From positions 35,414,378-35,478,377 of the forward strand of contig NC_064839.1 in assembly GCF_024166365.1 (NCBI RefSeq): a stretch of 64,000 bases of DNA, given 5' to 3'. This document shows positions 31,971 through 44,950 of this stretch, one piece after another; the stretch's first letter is position 1, and each line of letters starts with the position of its first letter. This DNA is from Elephas maximus indicus (lineage: Eukaryota; Chordata; Mammalia; Proboscidea; Elephantidae). Made by a program: the position numbers and the translations under genes. The notes under the pieces were generated by a model, which searched no databases, was not told the origin of the DNA, and saw only the letters and a list, made by a program, of their open reading frames with translations.

Positions 31971-33532
31971 GTTTTAAGTTTAGACCTGTGATCCATCTTG
32001 AAATTATTTTTGTGTATTAACTATTTTTCTTTGCTATTACTTTGCCTTCATCTAACTGAGAAAGTTCTTGCAGCCTAAATATCCTCATTACTTCTCTTTG
32101 GGGGAAAATGGCAGAAGACCACTATGTATTTAACTTTAACCAAATACTGCTGCCACAAATTCATTTTTTTCCCCTCCACAGTGTTGTCTCTGTGAAATCT
32201 CAGATAAATCAAGTTGTCTCTCTCCATTGTTTTTTTATAGTAGCTCCCCATCACACTTCAAGACCTCCAAAGGCCTGGTTTAAAGCAGTATATTCAGGAA
32301 AGCCATAGGAAAACTACATCCTGGCCTAAAAGTTGTCACCAGGAATAATGAAGTATTATATGTGATCAGATTCTTATTTTGTGGATTTTGATACCTTCTT
32401 TACGTTTTATTTAAGCATCTTGTATGGTGTTAACATTGTAATGGTATTAATATCACAGAACTAGAAGATTACTTATTAACACTAATAAATGGGAGAGAAT
32501 GAACTGAACCAAAAAGTTGCAGTTTTACAACTTGCAAACACTCTTAAATGTAGATTTGTACTTAAAGCAGCAGCAGGCTAACTTATTTTTGTGATGTTGA
32601 TGTGCTGCTGAATAGAAAAAAAATGGTAAATTGGCAAATAGAAAGTATTAAGGAGGCATGGGCATAAAATCCTTTAATACTGCTTAGTAAGGTATTAATT
32701 TATTCATTTGAAGAAATTTAAAATTCTTTTATGAAAGGAATGCATTTTTCAGTTGAGAGTGGGGGACTGTTGCTAATTCATTGGGTATTATCAGGTTTGC
32801 ATTCAGGGTATAGCTAAAAGGAATGTTAATCCTGTTAGATTTCAGTTATTGTCAAAAGCAACACTTCTCAAAAAAAAAAAAAACCTTAGAAATTATTCTC
32901 AGACTATCAGAAAAAAAAGCCTGAATGGTTATTCTAGATTTCTTATTTGGAGGGTAATAATTGATTTTGGTTAAAACACAATGAGCAATCAGCTCATTCA
33001 TGTAAGATTGATTACTTTTACAGATTAGCTTCTAAAATATTTAATATCAGTCAGGTTTCTCTTGCTCTCTCAAATTCTGAGGAGAGAGCAAATTGCAAAA
33101 TGTAATTAGAGAGGTGAATCTGCTGCTACAAAATAACAAAAAATCTTGAAGATGTAAATTATTTTTTATATATCCACTGTTGTGGACCCCGTACTTGTCC
33201 TTTCCATTAGCAAAAATGGTGGAATTAGAAGTCCTGACCCCCATAGAATTTTGTTTCTCATGTTATTTTAACATGCTGGCTGTTCATACATGCCTCCTTC
33301 CATGATATTGCCCCAGCAATATCTCCTCAGCAGTAGAAGGATGCTGTATATGTAGCTATCACGGGCTGGTATAGTCATAGCCTAGAAGCTAAAATCAAGG
33401 TGAAAGCTAGGGATTCAGTGGTTTATTATGGTCTAGGAGAAAGCAAAAGATCCAGAAACCTGTAGGTCAAGGTGATCAGAACAGGCCAGGGTTGCCTATC
33501 TCCTAGGGTAAGAAGAGGTACTATTGAACAGA
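31971..33532. other. Intron, nothing assigned
   Basis: AT-rich. No exon and no repeat I can name; 33050-33530 may hold an old unidentified repeat. Confidence 0.4.
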
Positions 33533-33534
33533 AT

Positions 33535-34620
33535 ATGTTGTTGTTGTTAGGTGCCATCGAGTCGATTCTGACTCATGGTGACCCTATGCACAATAGAACA
33601 AAATACTGCCTGGTCCTGAGCCATCCTTACAATCATCATTATGCTTGAGCTCATTGTTGCAGCCACTGTGTCAGTCCACCTCATTGAGGGTCTTCCTCTT
33701 TTCCGCTGACCCTGTTCTCTGCCAAGCATGATGTCCTTCTCCAGGGACTGACCCTCCTGACAACATGTCCAAAGTATGTAAGACGCAGTCTCGCCATCCT
33801 TGCTTCTAAGGAGCATTCTGGCTGTACTTCCTCCAAGATAGATTCGTTCATTCTTTTGGCAGTCCATGGTATATTCAATATTCTTCGCCAACACCACAAT
33901 TCAAAGGCGTCAATTCTTCTTCGGTCTTCCTTATTCATTGTCCAGCTTTCACATGCATATGATGCGATTGAAAATACCATGGCTTGGGTCAGGTGCACCT
34001 TAGTCTTCAAGGTGACATCTTTGCTCTTCAACACTTTCAAGAGGTCCTTTGCAGCAGATTTACCCAATGCAATGCGGCTTTTGATTTCTTGACTGCTGCT
34101 TCCATGGCTGTTGATTGTGGATCCAAGTACAAGGAAATCCTTGACAACTTCAATCTTTTCTCCATTTATCATGATGTTGCTCACTGGTCCAGTTGTGAGG
34201 ATTTTTGTTTTCTTTATGTTGAGGTGCAATCCATACTGAAGGCTGTGGTCGTTCATCTTCATTAGTAAGTGCTTCAAGTCCTTTTCACTTTCAGCAAGCA
34301 AGGTTGTGTCATCTGCATAACACGGGTTGATACTGAGTCTTCCTCCAATCCTGATGCCCCGTTCTTCTTCATATAGTCCAGCTTCTCAGATTATTTGCTT
34401 AGCATACAAATTGAATAAGTATGGTGAAAAGATACAACCCTGACGCCCACCTTTCCAATCAATATCCCTTTGTTCTGTCCGAACAACTGCCTCTGGATCT
34501 ATGTAAAGGTTCCTCATGAGCACAATTAAGTGTTCTAGAATTCCCACTCTTCACAATGTTATCCATAATTTGTTATGATCCATACAGTCGAATGCCTTTG
34601 CGTAGTCAATAAAACACAGA
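33535..34620 (-). mobile_element. RTE LINE, best-preserved ORF piece
   Basis: Minus-strand RTE 3' third. The longest open stretch runs 34301 to 33681, 206 codons: MLAESEKDLKHLLMKMNDHS, LHLNIKKTKILTTGP, ALGKSAAKDLLKVLKSKDV, THE ELWCWRRILNIPW segment, then a frameshift near 33720 into the DIMLG..KRGRPSMRWTDT frame that continues to 33547. The catalytic YADD region lies just upstream of the open stretch, and frameshifts separate it. The 3' tail 'gttgttgttgttaggtgccatcg' is at 33535-33557. 5'-truncated near 34620. Not active. Confidence 0.93.
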
Positions 34621-36397
34621 ATATACCCAAGCTTAAATCTATGCCACTGAATGTGTTGTATCCTGCATGGTATGGAGCCATGCAGAACTAGGAGCTCACC
34701 ATTTATAGATGTCAGGAAAATAGCATACCTTTTAAACTTCTGTATTCTTTTTCAGTCAAATGATTGTGAAGATTACATAAAATATTTTATACAAAGTAAC
34801 TAGGATATAATCCAGCCCAATGAGCACATAATAGGAGTTCAAAAACTGTTAATTCCCTTCGCCTTATTTTTTTTTTTTAGATATTTCATACCTGGATGGA
34901 AAGTTGCTCCAGGATCTCAGACTGCCTGTCTGGAGAAACAGGAGCTGAGTTTAGGAGCAGATCAATGAAGCAACACAAGTTGGTAGAGCTCTGATTCATC
35001 TCCCTCTCATACAGCCTATGTTGAGATCATCTGCTCCTGTAATTTTAGTTGGGTATCTTATCTATGATGTTGAACTACAGCTTTTTGTCCTCAGCCTTTT
35101 TGTGATCCCTTATCAGCATATCAAATTTAAGATGACCTAGGCAAACTTATTCATAGTCACTTATTGCTTGATTAAAGGACTATATAGTCCCTGGCCCTGT
35201 CTCCTCTGTTCTCTTTGTCTAGGAGACTTTCTCATTGTTCTTGTACTTGCCAACTTCATCTCAAAGCTTAGGAAGAAACCAGGAGGAATTTCTCACATCT
35301 CCCCAGTTAGTAGACAGAATTTCAAACAAATGCTTTTCTTAAGATCTTATGATGGAAGGTAGTGTGATGGTTATTGTTCATACTAAATGTAGGTTATGAA
35401 TTTTATGCACTATTGCAATTTTTAAGAACAGTGTTAACCTTTGGGTTTTTCCCTTTTATTTCCCATTTAGAGGAGTTTTCCCTAAACCCTTCCCTGAACT
35501 TAGCTTTTTTATTGCAATCAGAATCTGTTATTTATTGAGAGGCTCCCTTTAATATTTTCTTATAAGCTAGAGACGGCGAGGACTATTGTACTTTGCTTGG
35601 AGTATGAAGAAGCAGAAGTGGACAGCATTGCTTCCCAGCTGGTCACTAGGAGCACCAGGAATCTCCCACTGGGCATTCATTGGGTTGTATGCATTCACGT
35701 ATCATTCCATATATGGAATTTAATTGCTTCTCAAAAGAAAAACATGTTGAGACAGTAGTTTCTAAGAAGCCAGACTTTGCCACAGTCCCTTTTATATGTA
35801 GCACCTCAGGCCTTTCCTAGCATAGATTTGAAATTCTTTCTGAAACAAATTCTTCATAGGGACAGATGATTCATTAATTTTGTTCCATGGAAAGAAAGGA
35901 TCTCAGGTTAATGCATTGTCTACAACCTAAAAGAACTGACTGCAGGTTTAAGCTTTGGGGAACCGAAAACACATTTAAGAACGTCTAGTGAAGCTGAAGC
36001 AAGATATTTGCCAACATTATTGCCCCTTCAATAATCCATCCCAAATGAATAGTCTGTGGCCTAACCAAGTATATTTCCCACTCTCCAGTTCACTACATCT
36101 TTCTTGACATCAAATTACTTTTCTACTTAATTCGAATTGTTAATTTGACTGTTGATCTTAATTCAGTTGTGAGAGTGGAAATGGAAATTATTTATTCCAG
36201 GAAATTCAGTGATGTTACTGCCGTATCATTCGCATGTGGTCATAGTCTTTATATACTGATAGACTTGGTTTGTTTCCCTAAAGTTGTATTTTTAATTGGC
36301 CATATATTTGCTAAGAGTGGGGCCCCTTAGCTAAAGGAGAGTGCTCATACTACAGGAGAAAAGGCCTGGTGATATCTTTCTGTTAAGATTACAGCCA
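34621..36397. other. Intron, nothing assigned
   Basis: About 1.8 kb with little recognisable repeat, one of the cleaner stretches of this intron. Any conserved non-coding element would need comparison to detect. Confidence 0.45.
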
Positions 36398-36480
36398 AGG
36401 AAAACCTATGGAGCAGTTCTATTCTGTAATACATGGAGTTGCTATGGTCGAAATTGACTCGATGGCAACTAACAACAGCA
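36398..36480 (+). repeat. AfroSINE 3' end
   Basis: 'ggaaaacctatggagcagttctattctg' to 'gaaattgactcgatggcaactaacaac'. Only the tail and part of the body are left. Confidence 0.85.
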
Positions 36481-37369
36481 GCATATCCATGACACAGTTT
36501 TCTTCTCTAGCGTTCAAGGGAGGAAATATTAAGTACTTTCTCTACAATAGCCCTTAATTCCATCGTGGGGAAGAGGGTGTTACTGGAAATCTCATTTCAT
36601 GATACCTCTTTGGCCCCTGGTAAGGCAAGAATAAACCATCTCCAGTTTTATCTTCTTTCCTTCCCTCTCTTATCCACTCATGCTTGGGTGTGTGTTCTGG
36701 CATCCTGTTTGGTGGGTGTGACATAGTGGCTTTCTCTCTTATTTGGATAATAATTTCTTTTCCATTTCCTCTTCTCTACATCTAACATTTTCAACCTAGT
36801 TCTTTCAGATTTCACAGGTATGGCCTCCTATAGATCTCAAAGAATTTTAAGGTTCTGGTAATTTTAGATGGATTTGAGATAGAAAAAGTTGGGATAAGTG
36901 ACTTTTCCTAAAATAAAACTGTTTCTAATAATACATTTTAAGAATATTTAAATGCAACTAATGTGAAAATGAATCCACTGTATGTCCGTAAAATCCGTTC
37001 TCTTTCCATTCAAGTCCTGTACACAACTCTGCTTGTTTAGAAGTGTTGGGAATATGGGAAGCCACATTCTTGGCTCCCACCTTGTAATTTTTCGTTTAGC
37101 AATCATTATCAATAACTCATCTCTACAATGAATATACTATTTGGACGAAATGTAGGTAATTTATCTCCAGTTCTCCTGCAGGAAAATATCTTCTCTAAGT
37201 ATTTGTTAACAAGGAATTTCTACTGTATTTTTTATTCTTTCAGAACATGAAAGGAATTCTTAGAGGCTTTAACAGATTTTTTTTTTTTTAACCAGCTTGA
37301 TTTTATCTATCATTATATATTGACCAGTTATAAAGCTGGTAAGAAGAGGGCCCACCGTTGATGCTTCAC
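36481..37369. other. Intron, nothing assigned
   Basis: No repeat or exon recognised. Confidence 0.4.
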
Positions 37370-37790
37370 CTTTTTTAATGTATATTTTATTGAATTATAC
37401 ACGTAGAAAAGTGCATAAATCATAAACGTACAGCCAAAATGAATTTTCACAAATCAAGCATACTTGTGTAACCGGTGCCCAGATCAAGAAACATGATATC
37501 AAAACTAAAATCCTCCTAATACTCTTTCTCAGGCACTTTACCTCCCATCCTTTTTTTGTTTTCTAAGGGTAACCATTACCCTGACCATAGCTTAGTTTTG
37601 CCTATTTTTGAACTTTATTTAAAAATAGAAAAATATCATATATACTCTTGAATCTGGCTGCTTTTGCTTAATTTGTATTTATGAACTTAAAGAATATTGC
37701 TGTGTATAATTGTAGAATATTCATTCTCATTGCTGTTTCATTTTATGAATATGCCACAGTTTATCCATTCTACCACAGAAGTGATCTAGA
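37370..37790 (-). mobile_element. Old L1 3' UTR remnant
   Basis: 'attttattgaattatacacgtag...gtgcataaatcataaacgtac...ttcacaaatcaagcatacttgtgtaacc' resembles the reversed 3' UTR/ORF2 end of ancient L1M elements. Confidence 0.6.
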
Positions 37791-38289
37791 AATAGCATCT
37801 GCATTTCCAGAGCGTAAAATTAAGAATGGTTCTTAAAATAGTGAAGAATAGGAAAGGATTTTAATGACAACTTGTACATTTTACTAGATAATAAACATCT
37901 AGTAAAGATGTTTCAGAGGTATAAGAACTACAAATATACCTATTTATTCTTGTACCTAGTGTAATACTTACTCAAATAGGTGCTAATGGCATGAACAAGG
38001 AGATGATAAAGAAGTTAGATGAGAGTTTAAATCTTTTTATCAAACTTTATATTCTCTCTCCTGGGCTGCTCAGGAAGAAATGAATGAAATTAGCCAAAAC
38101 CTTTCTTTGCTCTTGTTGCGACTTCTGTTCATTCCATTATTGTTTGTATGTATGTATGCCTTTCACTACCGGCTTTGTGTTAATGCTGCCCAGGTGCATT
38201 ATAACTTATATCTGCTTCTCTCTATGTTTTAGAAGTTTGGCATCAAATTAAATTGATTATCCTAGAATATTGTATTTGATACTAATTCA

Positions 38290-38440
38290 ACCAAAAATCA
38301 GTTCAATAAACATACAGCAAGCGTTCCCTATGCGTCAGTCACTGCTCTAGGTACTGGGGATATGACAATGAACAAAACACAAATGCCTGTCCACATGCAG
38401 CTTAAATTCTATTTTGAAATCTTTGAGTATTGGAAATATT
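38290..38440 (-). mobile_element. L2 fragment
   Basis: 'ctgctctaggtactggggatatgacaatgaacaaaac' is a classical reversed L2 segment. Confidence 0.8.
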
Positions 38441-39113
38441 TTTGAACAGTTTTCATGGTTATCACAGCAGTTCATATTTTAGTGGCTGTAGTTATTGTTT
38501 TTAGCCTACTTTAATGGAGACAATTTGTTCAACAATACATTTTCGTTGAATGACTTAAATTTGTTCCTTCAATTCTTCATGCTAAGTACGTTTAAATTTA
38601 TTTATTTTAGGAGAGATATAGTACAAAGTTCATCTCTTTCTTATGTAGTAGGATTTCTTTCATTCTTCCTACAAATGAAATTAAAAAATTTTTTTTTTGG
38701 TTAAAATTTAAAAAATTGAGTAACTTACATTTAACAAAATTTTTTGTGGTATACAATGTAATTAAGAGTAAACTAGTGTAGTAATAGAATAAAATAGTTT
38801 ACTCCAAAGGGGTAAACGTGATTATCTGACAACCTTATAGGTTTCTACAGTATAACCACAGGATTTTTTTGTTGTTGTTCTTAATTACCCTATATGTTTC
38901 ATACTTTTGGCCTATGGGGATACTATTGTTTCTTATCAAAATTCCTTTGTTTTCATTGTTTAGTTTATTTTGTCACCTAAAACTAATAAGTTTGTGCTTT
39001 ACACTTAATGGGGGGCATAGTCACCTTTGGCCAGCTTGACAGTATTTTGAGGTCAAATCTAGTCTTAGTGGAATGAAAAATGACTACCTTTATGTAGTGA
39101 GAAGATAATTTAC
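38441..39113. other. AT-rich intron, nothing assigned
   Basis: No repeat or exon recognised. Confidence 0.4.
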
Positions 39114-39115
39114 AT

Positions 39116-39760
39116 CGTTATTGTTGTTAGGTGCCATCGAGTCAGTTCCAACTCAGAGCTTCTTAGTATACAACAGAACAAAATGCTGCTGGTCCTGTGC
39201 TATCCTTAAAATCATTGCTATGTTTGAGCCCATTGTTGCAGCCACTGTATCAATCCATCTGGAGGGTCTTCCTCTTTTTCACTGACCCTTTACACTACCA
39301 AGCATGATGTCCTTCTCCAGGGACTGGTCCCTCCTGATAACATGTCCAAAGTAAATGAGATGAAACCTCGCCATCCTCACTTCTAAGGAGCATCTGGCTG
39401 TACTTATTTGTTCTTTCATCTGGCAGTCCATGGTATATTCAATATTATTTGCCAACACCATAATTCAAATGCATCAATTCTTCTTTGGTCTTCCTTATTC
39501 ATCATCCAGCTTTCACATGCATGTGAGGCATTTGAAAATATCATGGCTTGGGTCAGACACACCTTAGTTCTCAAGATGACATCTTTGCTTTTTAATACTT
39601 TAAGGAGGTCTTTTCCAGCAGATTTGCCCAGTGCAGTCATGGTTTGATTTCTTGTCTGCTGCTTCCGTGGGTGTTGATTGTGGATCCAAGTAAAATGAAA
39701 TCCTTGACAGCTTCAGTCTTTTCTTTGTTTATTGTGATGTTGCTTATTGGTCCGTTTGCA
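39116..39760 (-). mobile_element. RTE LINE, 5'-truncated
   Basis: Reverse copy with 3' tail 'gttgttaggtgccatcgagtcag'. It carries ORF pieces LGKSAGKDLLKVLKSKDV, VCLTQAMIFSNASHACESW and EDQRRIDAFELWCW (39416-39640) and a deletion after the ILNIPWTAR segment. Ends near 39760 at 'ttattggtccg'. Confidence 0.9.
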
Positions 39761-40350
39761 TTAGGGTTACACAATACACTGATAATATTGTACTCTGACA
39801 GAGTCAGAGTCAATTCAGAGTTTTCCTTACCAGTTGAATGCAATTACACATTACAAATCTGGAGACACTTACAGTGGTTTATTTTGTATAAAATTAAGGT
39901 GGGGAGTTTGTGAGAAAGCTACAAGATCTGTATTTTTTATATGTCTAGGGATGGGGGAATCGCTGAGTGGAAAGATCTTTTCAAGAATGAAAATGAAGTA
40001 TCACCAAGGAAGTTAAAGGTGTGTTTACCAAAGTGAGTAGGAATAAAAAAAGACCGTTTATTAGGGAATCTGTTTATTCCTTTTTCTTTTGCTAGATGGG
40101 ATCTCATTCACTTGGGTGAAATATTAGTTCTCTTTAATCTTAGTTCTCATTCTTTAGACATAGAATATCTGCATATTTAAAGAGAATTAATACTACGACT
40201 CTTAACAAAGTGGAGTGGTGATTATATTAGCTAACATTTATTGAGCATTTATAGTGTGCTAGGCACCATTCCAAGTTGTTTACATCTAATTAATTTTCAT
40301 AATAACCCCGTGATGGAAGTTCTTGTTGTATTTCCCATTTAAAGGATAAC

Positions 40351-40703
40351 GACTGTTGTTGTGTGCCATTGAGTCAATTCCAGCTCATGGCGACCCTATA
40401 GGACAGAGTAGAACTGCCCCATGGAGCCCTGGTGGCGCACTGGTTAAGAGCTCAGCTGCTAACCAAAAGGTCAATAGTTTGAATCCACCAGCCACTCCTT
40501 GGAAACCCTATGGGGAAGTTCTACCCTGTCCTACAGGGCTGCTATAAGTCAGAATTGACTCGATGGCAACGAGTTTGGTTTTGTGGTTGGTAATCTTTAT
40601 GGGAGCAGATAGCTAGGTCTTTCTCCTATGGAGCAGCTGGTCCATTCTAACTGCCAACCTTTTGGTTAGCAGCCAAGAATGTAACCTTGTACCACCAGGG
40701 CTG
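40351..40703 (-). repeat. AfroSINE interrupted by another
   Basis: The outer reverse SINE runs from 'gttgttgtgtgccattgagtc' to 'accaccagggctgg'. It is interrupted at 40432 and resumes at ~40584 with 'tggttggtaatctttatgggagcag', which is the natural continuation. Confidence 0.9.
40433..40583 (+). repeat. AfroSINE, inner copy
   Basis: Complete sense short-form copy from 'ggagccctggtggcgcactg' to 'gaattgactcgatggcaacgag', inserted into the outer reverse AfroSINE. Confidence 0.94.
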
Positions 40704-41070
40704 GTATTGAGATTTGCCCAAGGTCACATGGCTAGTAAGTAGAGAAGGTCTGATAGGAACCCAGGCAGTCTGGGCTCAGACCCTATAGTCTTAACTACTG
40801 TGCTAGTTGTGAATTGAATTCATCCCAAATGTTGTTAATTCTGAGATAGCTGCATAATTAAGAACCATGCAAATTTAGAGGACAAAATGCTAAAAGCTCT
40901 GCAAGATATACATGGTACAATTTTAGAAATCCCTGTTCTTGAAATTTTCTCATTTTTGATAAGTGTAACATTTTGACATTTTGATTTGTATTATATAATT
41001 TTTAAAGATAACTTTTTATCACAAAGCAATCAGATACATATGTGTTTGTATGCACTTACACGTGTACATA

Positions 41071-41190
41071 TAAAACCAGTTGCTGTTGAGTCAGTTCCAA
41101 CTCATGCCAACCCCATGTGCCTCACTATACAACTGTACCCCATATTATTTTCAATGGCTGATTTTTCAGAAGTAGATCACTAGGCCTTCC
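41071..41190 (-). repeat. AfroSINE fragment, reverse
   Basis: 'taaaaccagttgctgttgagtc', 'accccatgtgcctcac', 'agtagatcactaggcctt'. It has the 'accccatgtg' body like the copy at 29.9 kb. The head is absent. A CATA/TATA microsatellite follows. Confidence 0.82.
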
Positions 41191-42595
41191 AAATACATAC
41201 ATACATGCATATGTGTATATATATCCACACATGCAACAGAAAGAAAATGGGAAAGTGTATAAAATTAAAGATTCCTCCTTTCCCAACACTTTTTTTTTGT
41301 TTGTTTATACAATTTATTTTACTTGGTATCATTTTATAGGATAAGAGACTATATTATACTCTTAATAGAAATACATACATAATATAATGGTAGTAGGTAT
41401 AAAAGAATATTCTGTGTTTTCTCATTGTTCACAGTGATTATTTAGGGAGGTTCTACAGGACCCTCATCATACTGTGTTATGTATCTCTGTAATATTAAAA
41501 TGTTTATGGTGTGCTGGTTTCTTTTATAATAAAAACAATTAGGGTAAAATTGTTTAAAAACAATAAAAGAAAAAGAGAAATCTTATATTCAATGAACCAG
41601 TGCTTAGGGTAGTATTCTGGGATTCTTTATAGAGGAACAACTTCTATTTTCTTAAGTATCTACCCAGTAGTTTTGGGTGTGTGTATTTATTTTAAGGTTG
41701 TTTAATTGAGAAGGGTTACTTACCAGTTAATTGTACATTAGAAATATGCCACGTTCAATGTTAGAACTGGACTTTAATGGCTTAAACATCTTGGAAGTTC
41801 AATATCTTACCTTGTTTTTGGATGTATGAAGTAGACATATGTGTTCTTGCAGAGTAAGAGTTGTTTTGTATGTGAATGAAGAACCAAGTTCTTGTCTTTG
41901 GAGGAGGGTGCAGACAATTGAGAAGGCAAGACAAAAAGTGACTGGGGTCTCCCAATTTTGCATGAGCCTGGGGAGCCCAACACATGTGTTTTCAGAGATT
42001 TCCAGTTCTTATTTTTAACCCAGATGGAAAAGGGAGAAGTTTCCTGTTAAGGAATCTCTTGTGAAAGCCAGAAGAATGCTTTCCTACTTGTTCCAGGCAT
42101 CCGCTTCTTGATATTGTTGCTTGAACAGTATTTGGTTAGCACTGTTGTACTTTCAGAATTTCCACCAACAGAAAATTTAAAAAATTGTAAAATTAGAACA
42201 CTGGAGAATTTTTTTCAAGAGTTTTTTTGTATGTGTGTGACATCAAAACATTTTGTTCACTCATCAGATATTTTAGCTGAATAATCTAAGTTTAACAATT
42301 ATTTAAATGATTTTCTTCCTCTGTTAAGAAGCTGTTGCCACTTGAATTTCCAGCTTTTATTCTGGCCTTGTGGTATCAGTGTGACAGGCTCATACATTCA
42401 AGAGTGAAAATATTGAAAGGAACCTCTTTCCTTAGAGCCCTTTGTACTTTGTGAGCTTTATCTTGTTACCCCTCACAGTAGTTCACTGGCTGGTTTAAAT
42501 CGGATTCAGAAATGCAGTGTCATTTTTCTGAATTCCTACCACATGTAATCCATTATGTTATGTAATAATGCTTCTTGGAAGGAAGCCTTAGCCAC
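41191..42595. other. Intron, nothing assigned
   Basis: Low-complexity ATAC/TA tract at 41191-41235, then sequence with no recognised repeat or exon. Confidence 0.4.
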
Positions 42596-42599
42596 TTTG

Positions 42600-42870
42600 T
42601 ACATTAATTCATTCAACAAACACTTACTGAGCACTTGCTCTTTGCCATGTACCATTCTAATTTCTGGAACTGTTGAAAATGATGGGAAGGTCTGCATTAA
42701 GTAATGATAATAATAATACCTCAAATTTATATGAATTTTACAATTTCTAAAATCCTTTTCCATACATTAACTTATTTAGTCCTCACAGTAACCTCCAAAA
42801 TTATAGATACTGTGATGTTACATATGAAGAAACTGAAATCCAAAGAAATTAAGCTGTTTATATGGATGTA
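42600..42870 (-). repeat. MIR SINE / L2 3' end
   Basis: 'tcattcaacaaacacttactgagcac' followed by 'gataataataatacctc...ttaacttatttagtcctcacagtaacc...gaagaaactgaaatccaaagaaattaagc', a reversed MIR-like order. Confidence 0.75.
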
Positions 42871-43554
42871 AGTTCTAAAGGGGTGAACATGTGAAAAGCA
42901 CACTGTCTTGCAAAAAAGTAATAACCTTCTTTTGAAAAATCATATGCCTTCTATTTCGCTTTAGTTTGGCTGGTACTACTATACCACTTTTCCAACCACC
43001 CTTTGCCCGTGCCATTGCTGCAACACCCATGTCAGGGAAGTAGACAGTGGCTCTGACTATTGAGGCTCTTCTGTGCTTCTCAGGGCTCAAAACCTACCAT
43101 TTGCTTCCAAGATGGGCAGCCCAGTGAGTTAAATATTCATCTCTGATTTTTTTAAAATCTTACTTCTGGTATGTTAAAAGTGAATTACTACAGGATGAAA
43201 TAACTCTGGTCTGAGCTCTTACCATATGTTAATGGTAAAGAAATAGTAGTAAAATGTAGTTTCTGCCAGATCATTAGCCAACATCCATGTTTGGCTGTTT
43301 TTTCTTTCTTTCCCTTTCCTGAAATAAGAATTACAATGCTTACTTGTTCTCATACATGGTGAGATTTTCATATAGATCTTAGATAGTACCTGACTACTTC
43401 AATTTTTGACTCTAAAGACCCAGTGAGCAAGTTTCAGTCCTGACTCATTTATACTGGCTGCTGAGTTATTTATACAAATAGTGTTTTACGATTTTATGCT
43501 TTCTTAAAAAAAAAAAAAAAACACGTTGAAAGTTGAGGATGTACTCAGGAACAG

Positions 43555-43725
43555 AGGACATGGATTTTTAGATATGGCTTCTACACTGGCTATCTGTGAC
43601 TTGCAAGAAGTTTTCTAACTTCTTTGGGCCTCAATTTCAGGTTCAGTTTACTCATCTTTAAAGATGAGCAGGTTGAGCGGAATTATCACTGAGGTCTCCT
43701 CTAGCTCTAAAATTCTGTAAATTAT
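43555..43725 (+). repeat. MIR SINE
   Basis: Sense MIR: 'gatatggcttctacactggctatctgtgac', 'cttctttgggcctcaatttc', 'gagatctcctctagctctaaaattctgtaa'-type end. Confidence 0.8.
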
Positions 43726-43883
43726 CTATTGTTAGATCAGTATTTGTGAACAGGACACTCCCTCTGTGTGCATAGGGAGGCAAACACTACACACTTGAAT
43801 TAAAAGCTCTCATTATTCTTCTCTAAATATGGTGATTTATTTAGGCTGTATTGTGTGTAGCTCTATAATTCATATTATATTAA

Positions 43884-44655
43884 TGGAAGCAGTAGTCAAG
43901 AAATCAAATGATGTATTGCATTGGGCAAACCTGCTGCAAAAGACCTCCTTAAGGTGTTAAAAAGCGGAGATGTCACCTTAAGGACTAAAGTGTACCTGAC
44001 CCAAGCCATAGTATTTTCAGTCGCCTCATATGCATTTTTTTTTTCATATGCATGCAAAAGCTGGACAATGAATAAGGAAGACCAAAGAAGAATTGATGCT
44101 TTTGAATTATGGTGTTGGTGAAGAATATTGAATATACCTTGAACTACCAGAACAATGAACTAGTCTGTCTTGGAAGAATTACAGCCAGAATGCCCCTTAG
44201 AAGTGAGGATGGCAAGACTTAATCTCATGTACTTTGGACATATTTTCAGGAGGGACCAGTCCCTGGAGAAGGACATCATGCTTGGTAAAGTAAAAAAAAA
44301 AAAAACAAAAGCCCGTTGCCATCAAGCCGATTCCAATTCAGCGACCCTGTAGGACAGAGTAGAACTACCCCATAGAGTTTCCAAGGAGCACCTAGTGGAT
44401 TTGAACTGCTGACCTTCTGGTTAGCAGATATAGCTCTTAACCACTATACCACCAGGGTTTCCAGTAAAGTAGAGGGTGAGCAAAAAAGAAGACCCTCAAC
44501 GAGATGGGTTGCTACAGTGGCTGCAACGATAGGCTCAAACATGGCAACGGTTGTGAGGATGGCGCAGGACCAGGCAGTGTTTTGTTCTATTGTGCATGGG
44601 GCCACTATGAGTTGGAGCCCTCTGGATGGCACCTAACAACAACAACAACTATAAT
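43884..44655 (+). mobile_element. RTE LINE split by AfroSINE
   Basis: Sense RTE 3' end in two pieces, 43884-44292 and 44471-44655. It keeps GKPAAKDLLKVLKSGDV and SWTMNKEDQRRIDAFELWCW, with an insertion of ~20 T-rich bases at 44033-44049 that duplicates 'catatgcat'. It ends in the RTE tail 'ccactatgagttggagcc...atggcacctaacaacaacaac'. Confidence 0.92.
44293..44462 (-). repeat. AfroSINE inside RTE, TSD
   Basis: Complete reverse AfroSINE from the A run to 'ccaccagggtttcc'. The target duplication gtaaagta is present on both sides (~44285-44292 and ~44463-44470), within the RTE LGKVEG codons. Confidence 0.93.
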
Positions 44656-44950
44656 TCGTATGTATTTACTACACTGGCAAGTCTTTCTCCTTTCCTAGAA
44701 CAGTCCACGAGAGAGAGGAGGATTTAGCATGCATAAAGATAAATATAATCTCAGGATAAGCACCCTTACTGATTATAGGAAGGTAATATTAACGCAAATT
44801 GGCTGTCAATTGCAAGGGCACACCTTCACATATCCAAAGCTGCTCTATAAATGTTACCTTAATATTATTTGACAAGACTATGTCGTGGAATTTTGGAATT
44901 AAATGTAGGTATCTCTAGAATAACATTTTTTTTTTTTTTAATCAGAGCAT

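Larger units (their letters stand above)
40205..40805 (-). repeat. MIR split by nested AfroSINEs
   Basis: Left part 40205-40345 ('ctaacatttattgagcatttatagtgtgctaggcacc...ataaccccgtgatgg') and right part 40704-40800 ('gagatttgcccaaggtcacatggctagtaag...gaacccaggcagtc') form one reversed MIR. Confidence 0.9.

Noticed and set aside
33681..34301. Possible functional reverse transcriptase gene
   Set aside because: It is the C-terminal part of an RTE ORF, 5'-truncated and frameshifted at both sides; a dead transposon fragment.
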